Source of the DNA: Pseudomonas prosekii
Lineage (GTDB): Bacteria; Pseudomonadota; Gammaproteobacteria; Pseudomonadales; Pseudomonadaceae
Length of the DNA stretch: 64,000 bases
Reading direction: 5' to 3'
Assembly: GCF_900105155.1 (NCBI RefSeq)
Contig: NZ_LT629762.1
Coordinates: 2,767,001-2,831,000, forward strand
The translations under genes and the position numbers were made by a program. How positions within the stretch are numbered: position 1 is the first letter of the stretch; each line of letters opens with the position of its first letter. A model generated the notes under the pieces. It was not told the DNA's origin, did no database searches, and was given only the letters and a program-made list of their open reading frames with translations. Shown piece after piece: positions 9,046 through 17,338 of the stretch.

Positions 9046-9333
9046 ATGAATCGTCAACGTGCCGCACAACTGCGTATCTCGCCTCTGCACATCCAGCAAG
9101 GTTTGTTCGCCATGCTCGCTCTTTCGATCACTTTGATCGGCGGGCAGCAATATGCACGTTGGGAACAGAGCCAGCAGCCGGAAGCGCCGCGCCTGTCGAT
9201 TCAACACGCCACCCAGACCCATTTCAGTGCCGTCAGCAGCAACTTCGCTGACAGCGCCCCAATGCGCATGATGGACGTCGACCAGGCTCAGCCTGTGGAT
9301 CAGATGCCACGTCAGGAACGTTGGGTGTTTTAA
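9046..9333 (+). CDS. Small membrane protein of unknown function under a sigma-54 promoter
   Basis: This 95-aa protein has a strong ribosome site (GGAGGAG about 9 bp before the ATG). A basic N-terminus (MNRQRAAQLRIS) leads into one hydrophobic segment (about 17-33), then a polar tail of about 60 residues ending in RWVF; a signal anchor with a periplasmic tail is likely. I recognise no domain. It follows a sigma-54 promoter and dyad, and ends 94 bp before the DUF1328 gene, so it may be separately transcribed or the first gene of a stress operon with it. Confidence 0.75.
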   Translation: MNRQRAAQLRISPLHIQQGLFAMLALSITLIGGQQYARWEQSQQPEAPRLSIQHATQTHFSAVSSNFADSAPMRMMDVDQAQPVDQMPRQERWVF

Positions 9334-9406
9334 AGCATCACACTTGTAACACCAGACTTGGCGCGTTTACTGCGCCGGGAAAAGCACCACGGATACGAAC
9401 CCCTAA

Positions 9407-9592
<186 letters not shown>

Positions 9593-9594
9593 CC

Positions 9595-10059
9595 ATGAAC
9601 GTTCTGTGCAAGACACTGGCAGCCGCCCTGCTTCTGGGCGGCAGTGCCACGGCGATGGCGGCCAATGATGGCCAGGCGCGGGCCAGCGAGTTGCTTAACG
9701 CTGACCCGCAGTATCGTGAAACATGGACTCAAGTCGTCAAAAAGGAAGAGCGATTGCCGGAATGGGTGATGAACCTGAGCGGCACTTCCGAGCAAATGAC
9801 TGCTGTGACTGAAGATGGCGACAAGTATTTGGTCGGGCCACTGTGCGAAAAACAGGACACCTGCCTGAACAATCGCTTGATCGTGGCTTTCAGTTTCGAC
9901 AAGGAAGACGCGTACGCGATGTGGGTGCAAGTGCCAGCGGGTCTGCCCGCCGACAAGTCACCGACGCGCCACGCTGACTACCGTTTCCTCGGCAAGCCTG
10001 ATGAAGGCATGCAAAAGCTGCTGATGGAAACGCTGAAAAAAGATCCAAATTGGTACTAG
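9595..10059 (+). CDS. Periplasmic inhibitor of vertebrate lysozyme (Ivy family)
   Basis: This 154-aa protein has a Sec signal peptide ending near ATAMAA (residue 23). The Ivy fold shows in the loop GPLCEKQDTCLNN, with cysteines C84 and C90 forming the disulfide-closed loop that plugs the lysozyme active site in E. coli Ivy, followed by the LIVAFSFDKEDAYAMWV strands. It protects peptidoglycan from C-type lysozyme and may restrain the cell's own lytic enzymes. It is coupled to the DUF1328 gene; the same pair occurs beside algB/kinB in P. aeruginosa (PA5482-PA5481). Confidence 0.88.
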   Translation: MNVLCKTLAAALLLGGSATAMAANDGQARASELLNADPQYRETWTQVVKKEERLPEWVMNLSGTSEQMTAVTEDGDKYLVGPLCEKQDTCLNNRLIVAFSFDKEDAYAMWVQVPAGLPADKSPTRHADYRFLGKPDEGMQKLLMETLKKDPNWY

Positions 10060-10131
10060 GTTAAAAGCGGTACTCGGTTCCTTAGCTGGACCGCAGGCAT
10101 TAGCTGGACCGAAGACATGAGTTTGAAACAA

Positions 10132-10155
10132 GAAAGGAGCAGCCTTGCTCCTTTC
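10132..10155. terminator. Hairpin after the ivy gene
   Basis: GAAAGGAGC and GCTCCTTTC form a perfect 9-bp stem around a 6-nt loop, 72 bp after the ivy stop. There is no T-run on the plus strand, so termination efficiency is uncertain. Upstream, TTAGCTGGACCG occurs twice (about 10083 and 10100). Confidence 0.5.
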
Positions 10156-10856
10156 CAGTGCGCCACTCGAGGAGGGCCGGCGCATGACCAAGGGGTCGGG
10201 ACGTTCTGACTGCTTCAGAGTCGGAGTGACCTACGGGCACATGGAGTGCTTGCGCAAGGGCCGGGTCAGGTAGGTAAAAAGCTGCGACGCAAGTTCGCCG
10301 ATCCATAGCGGCTCGACGGACTTGCGAAGAGCTTCCTCTCAAGAAGCGCATCTCCTGCTAATGCCTCAACGTGCAAAACGTTGATCCAGAGCACTTCGCT
10401 GAATCCCCTCTGCTGCATATTCCCCGCAAAAACGTTTCGCGGTGTTTCGTCGCGACCGTATATCGAGAAAGCACTTTGTTTTTGTTGAGGAATTTTCCGA
10501 GGCATTCGTAGGCAATTTCCCAAGTTTCACCTCGAAATCACCTGTTCAAAAAACAACCAACCTGCTCTGAAATGGCCGGTTCACGGCACTTATGCCTGCC
10601 GAAATGTCGTATTCGAACCGGTTGGGACGCTGGTTTCATTTAAAAAAGCTCATGCCGATTCGGCATAGGGTAGGCGTTTACGGCATTAGACGTCGCTTCC
10701 TTGCATCGGAATAGTTGCGCCTTTTTTCGCCTGCCGAAGAGCCGTAAACCAGCGCTTTCGGGGCACCTTATACGGGGGCAGATGCACAGACTTTTCCGCC
10801 ACTGAGCGTTCCAGTTCGCGCACCTGCCCGAGTCAAACTGAAGTAAGGGTAATGAT
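10156..10856. other. Long gene-poor leader region upstream of gltP
   Basis: About 700 bp without a convincing gene, visibly less GC-rich than its neighbours beyond 10.4 kb. It contains a perfect 15-bp palindrome ATGCCGATTCGGCAT (10652-10666), about 190 bp before the gltP start, and AT-rich runs near 10640. Short frames here lack ribosome sites and recognisable products. I cannot assign a promoter with confidence. Confidence 0.5.
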
Positions 10857-12188
10857 ATGAAGAAGGCAAAGCTTAGCCTCGCCTGGCAGATCCTCATCGG
10901 TCTGGTATTGGGGATAGCAATCGGTGCGCTGCTGAACCATTTCAGCGCCGAAAAAGCCTGGTGGATCACTAACGTCCTGCAACCGGCGGGCGACATCTTC
11001 ATCCGTCTGATCAAGATGATCGTGATCCCGATTGTGATTTCCTCGCTGATCGTCGGTATCGCTGGCGTCGGTGATGCGAAGAAACTCGGTCGTATCGGCC
11101 TCAAAACCATCCTTTACTTCGAAGTCGTCACCACCATCGCCATTCTGGTCGGTCTGGTGTTGGCCAACGTGGTCCATCCGGGCACCGGCATCGACATGAG
11201 CACGCTGGGTACGGTGGATATTTCCAAGTACCAGGCGACTGCCGCCGAAGTTCAGCATGAACACGCGTTCATCGAAACCATCCTCAACCTGATCCCGTCG
11301 AACATCTTCGCGGCCATGGCCCGCGGCGAAATGCTGCCGATCATCTTCTTCTCCGTGTTGTTCGGTCTCGGTTTGTCGAGCCTGCAATCGGACCTGCGCG
11401 AGCCGCTGGTGAAGATGTTCCAGGGCGTTTCCGAGAGCATGTTCAAAGTCACCCACATGATCATGAACTACGCCCCGATCGGCGTATTCGCGCTGATCGC
11501 GGTGACCGTGGCCAACTTCGGTTTTGCCTCGCTGCTGCCGCTGGCCAAGCTGGTAGTGCTGGTGTACTTCGCCATCGCGTTCTTTGCTTTTGTGGTGTTG
11601 GGTTTGATCGCCAAGCTGTTCGGTTTCTCGGTGATCAAGCTGATGCGCATCTTCAAGGATGAGCTGGTGCTGGCTTACTCCACCGCCAGTTCGGAAACCG
11701 TGCTGCCGCGTGTGATCGAGAAAATGGAAGCCTACGGCGCACCGAAAGCCATTTGCAGCTTCGTGGTGCCGACCGGTTACTCGTTTAACCTCGACGGTTC
11801 GACCCTGTACCAGAGCATCGCGGCAATCTTCATTGCCCAGCTCTACGGCATCGACCTGTCCATCAGCCAGCAATTGCTGCTGGTGCTGACGTTGATGGTG
11901 ACGTCCAAAGGGATTGCCGGCGTGCCGGGCGTGTCGTTCGTGGTGTTGCTGGCAACCTTGGGCAGCGTCGGGATTCCGCTGGAAGGCCTGGCGTTCATCG
12001 CCGGTGTCGACCGCATCATGGACATGGCGCGTACCGCGTTGAACGTGATCGGCAATGCCTTGGCAGTGCTGGTGATTTCGCGCTGGGAAGGCATGTACGA
12101 CGACGCGAAGGGCGAGCGCTACTGGAACTCGCTGCCGCACTGGCGCAGCAAGGAAAAATTGCCAGCCGGCGAGATTTCCAAAAACTGA
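10857..12188 (+). CDS. gltP: Glutamate/aspartate:proton symporter GltP
   Basis: This 443-aa inner-membrane protein of the dicarboxylate/amino acid:cation symporter family takes up glutamate and aspartate with protons. Eight hydrophobic segments and the re-entrant loops are visible. Signatures are the serine-rich YSTASSETVLPRV loop (HP1), the SFNLDGSTLYQS motif of TM7, SKGIAGVPG (HP2) and DRIMDMARTALNVIGN of TM8. Length is normal. The ATG follows GTAAGGGTAATG. It is monocistronic: a REP doublet and a strong hairpin follow. Confidence 0.93.
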   Translation: MKKAKLSLAWQILIGLVLGIAIGALLNHFSAEKAWWITNVLQPAGDIFIRLIKMIVIPIVISSLIVGIAGVGDAKKLGRIGLKTILYFEVVTTIAILVGLVLANVVHPGTGIDMSTLGTVDISKYQATAAEVQHEHAFIETILNLIPSNIFAAMARGEMLPIIFFSVLFGLGLSSLQSDLREPLVKMFQGVSESMFKVTHMIMNYAPIGVFALIAVTVANFGFASLLPLAKLVVLVYFAIAFFAFVVLGLIAKLFGFSVIKLMRIFKDELVLAYSTASSETVLPRVIEKMEAYGAPKAICSFVVPTGYSFNLDGSTLYQSIAAIFIAQLYGIDLSISQQLLLVLTLMVTSKGIAGVPGVSFVVLLATLGSVGIPLEGLAFIAGVDRIMDMARTALNVIGNALAVLVISRWEGMYDDAKGERYWNSLPHWRSKEKLPAGEISKN

Positions 12189-12200
12189 TGCTTTGCCCTT

Positions 12201-12290
12201 GTAGGAGCGAGGCTTGCCCGCGAAGGCGGTGTATCAATCAACATAAATGTTGAATGTTCCGGCCTCTTCGCGGGCAAGCCTCGCTCCTAC
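12201..12290. repeat. REP doublet, family A (GTAGGAGCGAGGCTTGCCCGC)
   Basis: GTAGGAGCGAGGCTTGCCCG at the left is repeated inverted at the right, forming a 90-bp long-stem structure (REPIN type). It lies just after gltP. The same element recurs at 13667, 31905, 42219 and 42951. Confidence 0.9.
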
Positions 12291-12320
12291 AGGGTTCAGG
12301 TGCTAGCAGCGCGCGTTAAA

Positions 12321-12348
12321 ACAAACCCCGGAGAAATCCGGGGTTTGT
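12321..12348 (+). terminator. Rho-independent terminator after gltP
   Basis: ACAAACCCCGGA pairs with TCCGGGGTTTGT over a GAAA loop: a 12-bp perfect stem with a stable tetraloop, followed by CGTTT. It lies between gltP and the SpmAB gene. Confidence 0.8.
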
Positions 12349-12400
12349 CGTTTCTGGCGACCCCGCTATCATTCGCCGCATTCTTCGGGGGATTTAACTG

Positions 12401-13630
12401 ATGCTCAATGGCCTGTGGCTTGGCTTCTTTATCGTCGCAGCCGTTTCGGCAATGGCGCAGTGGCTGATCGGCGGCAATGCCGGGATCTTCGCGGCGATGG
12501 TCGAAAGCATTTTCGCCATGGCCAAGTTGTCGGTCGAAGTCATGGTCCTGCTGTTCGGCACGCTGACCCTGTGGCTGGGCTTTCTGCGGATCGCCGAGAA
12601 GGCCGGGATTGTCGACTGGCTGGCCAAGGCCTTGGGCCCGCTGTTCCTGCGGCTGATGCCGGAAGTCCCGGCCGGTCACCCGGCAATCGGCCTGATCACC
12701 CTCAACTTCGCTGCCAACGGCCTCGGTCTGGACAACGCCGCAACGCCCATCGGCCTGAAAGCGATGAAGGCGCTGCAAGAGCTCAACCCCAGCCCGACCA
12801 TCGCCAGCAACGCACAGATTCTGTTTCTGGTGCTCAACGCCTCGTCGCTGACCCTGCTGCCGGTGACGATCTTCATGTACCGCGCGCAACAAGGCGCGCC
12901 TGACCCGACGCTGGTATTCCTGCCGATCCTGCTCGCCACCAGTTGTTCGACGCTGGTCGGTCTGCTGTCGGTGGCGTTCATGCAACGCCTGCGCCTGTGG
13001 GACCCGGTGGTGCTTGCGTATCTGATTCCCGGTGCGCTGGCATTGGGTGGCTTCATGGCGCTGCTGGCGACGCTCTCAGCGACGGCGCTGGCGGGGTTGT
13101 CCTCGATCCTCGGCAACCTGACGCTGTTCGGGCTGATCATGCTGTTTCTGCTGATCGGCGCGCTGCGCAAAGTGAAGGTCTACGAAGCATTTGTCGAAGG
13201 CGCGAAGGAGGGCTTCGACGTCGCCAAGAATCTGCTGCCGTACCTGGTGGCGATGCTCTGTGCGGTGGGCGTGTTGCGGGCCTCGGGCGCGCTGGATTTC
13301 GGCCTCGACGGCATTCGGCATCTGGTCGAGTGGGCCGGTTGGGACACGCGCTTCGTCGACGCCTTGCCGACGGCGATGGTCAAGCCGTTCTCCGGCAGCG
13401 CCGCGCGGGCGATGCTGATTGAAACGATGCAGACCTCGGGTGTGGACAGCTTCCCGGCACTGGTCGCGGCGACGATTCAGGGCAGCACCGAAACCACGTT
13501 CTACGTGCTCGCGGTGTACTTCGGCGCAGTCGGCATCCAGCGCGCCCGGCACGCGGTGGGGTGTGCGTTGTTGGCGGAGTTTGCTGGCGTGGTGGGCGCG
13601 ATCTTTATTTGCTACTGGTTCTTTGGTTAA
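12401..13630 (+). CDS. SpmA/SpmB fusion, nucleoside-recognition (Gate) domain membrane protein
   Basis: This 409-aa polytopic membrane protein joins two Gate (nucleoside recognition) domains. The first half carries the SpmA-type LNFAANGLGLDNAATPIGLKAM motif and the second the SpmB-type MVKPFSGSAARAM and QGSTETTFYVLAVYFGAVG motifs, here in one chain. In spore formers SpmA and SpmB are separate and act in spore-core dehydration; the role in Pseudomonas is unknown, presumably transport. The start follows GGGGGATTTAACTG. It matches the PA5478 type of gene next to gltP. Confidence 0.88.
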   Translation: MLNGLWLGFFIVAAVSAMAQWLIGGNAGIFAAMVESIFAMAKLSVEVMVLLFGTLTLWLGFLRIAEKAGIVDWLAKALGPLFLRLMPEVPAGHPAIGLITLNFAANGLGLDNAATPIGLKAMKALQELNPSPTIASNAQILFLVLNASSLTLLPVTIFMYRAQQGAPDPTLVFLPILLATSCSTLVGLLSVAFMQRLRLWDPVVLAYLIPGALALGGFMALLATLSATALAGLSSILGNLTLFGLIMLFLLIGALRKVKVYEAFVEGAKEGFDVAKNLLPYLVAMLCAVGVLRASGALDFGLDGIRHLVEWAGWDTRFVDALPTAMVKPFSGSAARAMLIETMQTSGVDSFPALVAATIQGSTETTFYVLAVYFGAVGIQRARHAVGCALLAEFAGVVGAIFICYWFFG

Positions 13631-13666
13631 CCCCAGCAATTCACTTGCGAACAAAGATCCCCTTGT

Positions 13667-13753
13667 AGGAGCGAGGCTTGCCCGCGAAGGGGCAGGCAGA
13701 TCCAAAATCAACTTGGCTGACACTCCGCATTCGCGGGCAAGCCTCGCTCCTAC
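13667..13753. repeat. REP doublet, family A
   Basis: An inverted pair of GTAGGAGCGAGGCTTGCCCG elements, 87 bp, in the junction between the convergent spmAB-like gene and the MCE lipoprotein gene. It could act as a bidirectional transcription block. Confidence 0.9.
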
Positions 13754-13772
13754 ACGGGGATGTGTGCCGGTA

Positions 13773-14387
13773 TTACGGTTGGGCTTTCTGCCCTTGCTCA
13801 ACCGCCCAGTTCACCACTTGCGCGGTTAGTTGATCGCTGGCCTGGCCGAACCCGGTGACTACCGCCGGGACTTGCACATCGTTTAGCGGCTGGCGCACTT
13901 CGAAGCGTCGACTGGCGAGGATGCGCTGGTCATAACCGCGCACCAGCAACGCGTCCAGACGAATCACCACACTGGCCGCAGTGCCCTGATACTCGGTCTG
14001 AAACGCCTGCAGATTGCCGCCCAACTCCAGATCTGCCTGGAAATTGCTGTCGTCGGTGCTCAACAACGTCACCCGGCCATCGCGCTGGAAACCATCAAGC
14101 AAGCGGTTGCGCAGCAGCACCGGCGCCGGATCGCTCCAGCGCGAAGCCTTGTAGCTGCTGATCAGATCACCCTGCGGGAGCACCGCGATTTTCGGGCTGT
14201 TCAATATTTCGCTGGCCTGCGGTTTGGCCAGACGCAGCGACCACGCTTGCGTCGCGCCGGATTTGCCCGCCGCGCCGCTCTGCGCCGAGGGCAAACGATA
14301 AACATCCGACGGCTCGGACTTGGGCAAAATCGAACAGGCACTGAGCAGCGCAAAACCAGCGAGGAGGGCGAGGTGAGTCAGTTTCAT
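13773..14387 (-). CDS. ABC-type transport auxiliary lipoprotein (PqiC/DUF330-like)
   Basis: This 204-aa lipoprotein has the signal MKLTHLALLAGFALLSAC with a LSAC lipobox. The mature part begins SILPKSEPSDVYRLP and contains AVLPQGDLISSYKASRWSDPAP, typical of the ABC-transporter auxiliary lipoproteins that pair with MCE proteins (PqiC family). It is probably outer-membrane anchored and receives lipid from the MCE protein. Its start overlaps the MCE stop by 4 bp, so it is the last gene of the four-gene operon. Confidence 0.85.
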   Translation of the reverse strand: MKLTHLALLAGFALLSACSILPKSEPSDVYRLPSAQSGAAGKSGATQAWSLRLAKPQASEILNSPKIAVLPQGDLISSYKASRWSDPAPVLLRNRLLDGFQRDGRVTLLSTDDSNFQADLELGGNLQAFQTEYQGTAASVVIRLDALLVRGYDQRILASRRFEVRQPLNDVQVPAVVTGFGQASDQLTAQVVNWAVEQGQKAQP

Positions 14388-15322
14388 GGGGTGAATTCCT
14401 TGTTCTTGTCGCTGCCCAGCAAGTAACCGCTGGGGTTGGCTTCCAGGCGTTGGGAAATGGCCCGCAGTGAACTCAGGGTTTCGCGCAATTCACGCACCGC
14501 CGGGGCCAGGCCATTGAGGCCTTGCATGCCGTTGTTGAGGGAATCCTGATTGCTCGTCAGCAACGTGTTGATGGTCGCGCTGCTCTGTTCCAGCGACTTC
14601 ATCGCCTGCTCGGCGCTGCCGAACATCTGCTTGCCCTGATCGTTGAGCAGGCCGTTGGCGTTACGCATCAGCGCCGACGTCTGTTCGAGCATGGCGCCGG
14701 CCTGTTTGCCGACCGAGGCCAATTGCTGCATCGCCTGACGAATATCGCCGCGCTGATCGGCAATCGTCGCGGTGGTCTGCTCCAAGTGTTCGAGGGTCTT
14801 GCTGATGCGTTCGACGTTGTCCGGCGAAAACATCTGATTGGCGTTGTGCATCAGCGCGGTCACGCCGGCCATCAAGTCACCGCTGTCGTTGAGCAAACGG
14901 GCGATGGGCGAGGGCGATGCGACGATTGTCGGCAGATCGCCGCCCTTGCCCTTGAGCGTCGGACTCTGCGGCGTGCCACCGCTGAGCTGGATGATCGAGG
15001 TGCCGGTGATCCCGGTCAGCGCCAGAATCGCGCGGGTGTCTTCCTTGATCGGCGTCTCGCCGCCGAGGCGAATGCGCGCCAGCACCCGGCGCGGGTCGTT
15101 GGGGTCGAGGCGCAGGGTCACGACGTCGCCGACCTTGATCCCGCTGTACTGCACGGCGCTGCCCTTGGACAAACCGCTGACCGCCTCGTTGAAGACGATT
15201 TCGTAATCCTTGAACTCGGTGTCGACGCTGGACTTGGCCAGCCACAAACCGAAGAGCAGGGCGCCCGCCACCACCAGCACAGTGAACAGGCCGATCAATA
15301 CATGATGGGCTCGGGTTTCCAT
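14384..15322 (-). CDS. MlaD-family MCE protein
   Basis: This 312-aa protein has one N-terminal transmembrane anchor (about 8-28), a single MCE domain (about 40-120, including VQYSGIKVGDVVTLRLDP and LTGITGTSIIQLSGG), and a long helical C-terminal region rich in Gln and Ala (about 150-295) of the kind that builds a periplasmic tunnel or needle. It should be the periplasmic lipid-binding part of the transporter. It starts 1 bp after the ATPase stop. This is not the canonical mla operon: no MlaC- or MlaB-type gene is present. Confidence 0.9.
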   Translation of the reverse strand: METRAHHVLIGLFTVLVVAGALLFGLWLAKSSVDTEFKDYEIVFNEAVSGLSKGSAVQYSGIKVGDVVTLRLDPNDPRRVLARIRLGGETPIKEDTRAILALTGITGTSIIQLSGGTPQSPTLKGKGGDLPTIVASPSPIARLLNDSGDLMAGVTALMHNANQMFSPDNVERISKTLEHLEQTTATIADQRGDIRQAMQQLASVGKQAGAMLEQTSALMRNANGLLNDQGKQMFGSAEQAMKSLEQSSATINTLLTSNQDSLNNGMQGLNGLAPAVRELRETLSSLRAISQRLEANPSGYLLGSDKNKEFTP

Positions 15323-15323
15323 G

Positions 15324-16106
15324 TCAGACCTCGTTTAGCTGTTGAGCGGCAGTCAGCGCCGCGCGGCCACGGGGGCCATGGAAGTATTCGTGAATCCACG
15401 CGTCATCGGTTTCCGAGACGACGTCGATGGCATCGGCCACCAGCACTTTTTTCTGCGCCAGCACTGCCACGCGGTCGGTGATGGTGTAGAGGGTGTCGAG
15501 GTCGTGGGTCACGAGGAATACGCTCAGGCCCAACGCATCGCGCAGGGTCAGGATCAGTTGATCGAACGCCGCCGCGCCAATCGGGTCGAGGCCGGCGGTG
15601 GGTTCGTCGAGAAACAGTATGTCCGGGTCCAGCGCCAGGGCCCGCGCCAGTGCGGCACGCTTGATCATGCCGCCGGACAGCGACGCCGGGTATTTGTCCG
15701 CCGCCGACAGCGGCAAACCGGCCAGCGCCAGTTTCACCGCTGCCAGGTGCTCGGCGTCGGCGCGGCTGAGGCCGGCGTGTTCGATCAGCGGCAGGGCGAC
15801 GTTTTCGGTCACGGTCAACGAAGAGAACAACGCGCCTTTCTGGAACAGCACGCCGAAGCGCCGCTCGACCAGCGAGCGCTCATGCTCGGACAGCGTCGGC
15901 AGGTTCTTGCCGAAGACTTTGACCACCCCTTCGCTGGGCTGGCGCAAACCGACGATGCTGCGCAGCAACACCGATTTACCGCTGCCGGAACCGCCGACCA
16001 CCGCGAGGATTTCGCCCTTGTACAAATCCAGATCGAGGTTCTCGTGCACGCTCTGGCTGCCGAAACGGTTGCACAGTCCACGGACTTCGATCACCGCGTC
16101 GGTCAT
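15324..16106 (-). CDS. MCE-system ABC transporter ATP-binding protein (MlaF-like)
   Basis: This 260-aa cytoplasmic ATPase energises lipid movement through the MCE system. It has Walker A GGSGSGKSVLL, Q-loop LFQKGALFSS, the family-typical signature LSGGMIKRAALARAL, Walker B DILFLDEPTAGLDP and switch VTHDLDTL. The KR after the signature motif is typical of MlaF/Ttg2A proteins. The ATG at 16106 gives MTDAVIEVRGL, the usual start of these ATPases. The permease stop lies 29 bp upstream. Confidence 0.93.
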   Translation of the reverse strand: MTDAVIEVRGLCNRFGSQSVHENLDLDLYKGEILAVVGGSGSGKSVLLRSIVGLRQPSEGVVKVFGKNLPTLSEHERSLVERRFGVLFQKGALFSSLTVTENVALPLIEHAGLSRADAEHLAAVKLALAGLPLSAADKYPASLSGGMIKRAALARALALDPDILFLDEPTAGLDPIGAAAFDQLILTLRDALGLSVFLVTHDLDTLYTITDRVAVLAQKKVLVADAIDVVSETDDAWIHEYFHGPRGRAALTAAQQLNEV

Positions 16107-16135
16107 CGCCGCGTCAGACGCTCGGGGTAAGCCAC

Positions 16136-17284
16136 TCACCAGCCCATCTCCATGAAAAACAACGCGGCCACGGCGTCGAGCACGATCACCACAAAAATCG
16201 ACTGAACCACGCTCGACGTGGTGTGCGCGCCGACCGATTCCGCGCTGCCGCTGACCTTGAAGCCTTCGAGGCAACCAATCGCGGCGATGAGGAACGCGAA
16301 GATCGGCGCTTTGACCATTCCCACCAGAAAATGCTGAACGCCGATGTCGGTTTGCAGCAGCGACAGGAACATCGCCGGGGAAATCCCCAGCGATACGGCG
16401 CAGACCACGCCGCCGCCGATAATCCCGGAAAGCATCGCCAGAAAGGTCAGCATCGGCAGCGCCACCAAAAGCGCCAACACGCGCGGGACCACCAGCAATT
16501 CCATCGGGTCGAGGCCCAAGGTGCGGATCGCATCGATCTCTTCGTTGGCCTTCATCGAGCCGATTTGCGCGGTGAACGCACTGGCGGTGCGCCCGGCCAT
16601 GAGGATCGCGGTCAGCAACACGCCGAATTCGCGCAGGAACGAGAACGCCACGAGGTCCACGGTGAAAATGCTCGCGCCGAAACTGGCGAGCACCGTTGCC
16701 CCGAGAAACGCGACCACGGCGCCGACCAGAAACGTCAGCAACGCCACGATGGGCGCAGCGTCGAGGCCGGTTTGTTCGATGTGCGCGACCATCGGCGTGA
16801 TGCGCCAGCGCTTCGGACGGAGCAATCCGCGCGCGATGGTTTCGAGGATCAGGCCGACGAAACCCAGCAGTTGCAGGGTGTCTTGCCACACGGTGTCGAC
16901 CGCCCGGCCGATGCGCGTGAGCAATTGGATGCCGACGCCGACTTCGGCTTCCTTGATCGGCACGCAAAAGTCGGTCATCGAGCAATAGACCGTTTGCAGC
17001 AACGCGCGATCAGCGCCGGACAACGTGCAGTCAGGGTGTTCGGCGGACTTGCCGAGGCGTTCGGAGCCGAGCAGCTCCACCAGCAGCGAGGCACCGGCCG
17101 TGTCCAGCGCGCCGAGGCCATTGAGGTCGATCGCCGTGCTGTCGTCGTATTGGCCGCGAAGGGTGTCGCCCAGGCGCTTGAGGTCGGCGTAATGGGCGAG
17201 CGTCCAGTCACCCGTAACGCGCAAATTCGCGGGGGTGCTGGAAGTGTCCAGTCGGGCATTGCCGGCCATCGTGCTGCTGCTCAT
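16136..17284 (-). CDS. MCE-system permease with N-terminal STAS-like domain (MlaE-like)
   Basis: This 382-aa protein has an N-terminal STAS-like domain (about 18-105, ending near ALLQTV) and an MlaE permease domain (about 150-380). Signatures are FGASIFTVDLVAFSFLREFG, LTAILMAGRTASAFTAQIG and the conserved EEIDAIRTLGLDPMELLVVPR. The STAS part replaces the separate MlaB subunit of the classic system. It is the first gene of a permease-ATPase-MCE-lipoprotein operon, like the PA3211-PA3214 set of P. aeruginosa. The transported lipid is unknown. Confidence 0.9.
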   Translation of the reverse strand: MSSSTMAGNARLDTSSTPANLRVTGDWTLAHYADLKRLGDTLRGQYDDSTAIDLNGLGALDTAGASLLVELLGSERLGKSAEHPDCTLSGADRALLQTVYCSMTDFCVPIKEAEVGVGIQLLTRIGRAVDTVWQDTLQLLGFVGLILETIARGLLRPKRWRITPMVAHIEQTGLDAAPIVALLTFLVGAVVAFLGATVLASFGASIFTVDLVAFSFLREFGVLLTAILMAGRTASAFTAQIGSMKANEEIDAIRTLGLDPMELLVVPRVLALLVALPMLTFLAMLSGIIGGGVVCAVSLGISPAMFLSLLQTDIGVQHFLVGMVKAPIFAFLIAAIGCLEGFKVSGSAESVGAHTTSSVVQSIFVVIVLDAVAALFFMEMGW

Positions 17285-17338
17285 AAGCTCCGTGCTTGTT
17301 CGGCGATTTCGCAGCGTTACGTAATAGCACGAAGCGGA

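Noticed and set aside
9958..10523. Minus-strand frames of 77-85 codons after ivy
   Set aside because: No ribosome sites, no recognisable product, and one overlaps the end of ivy.
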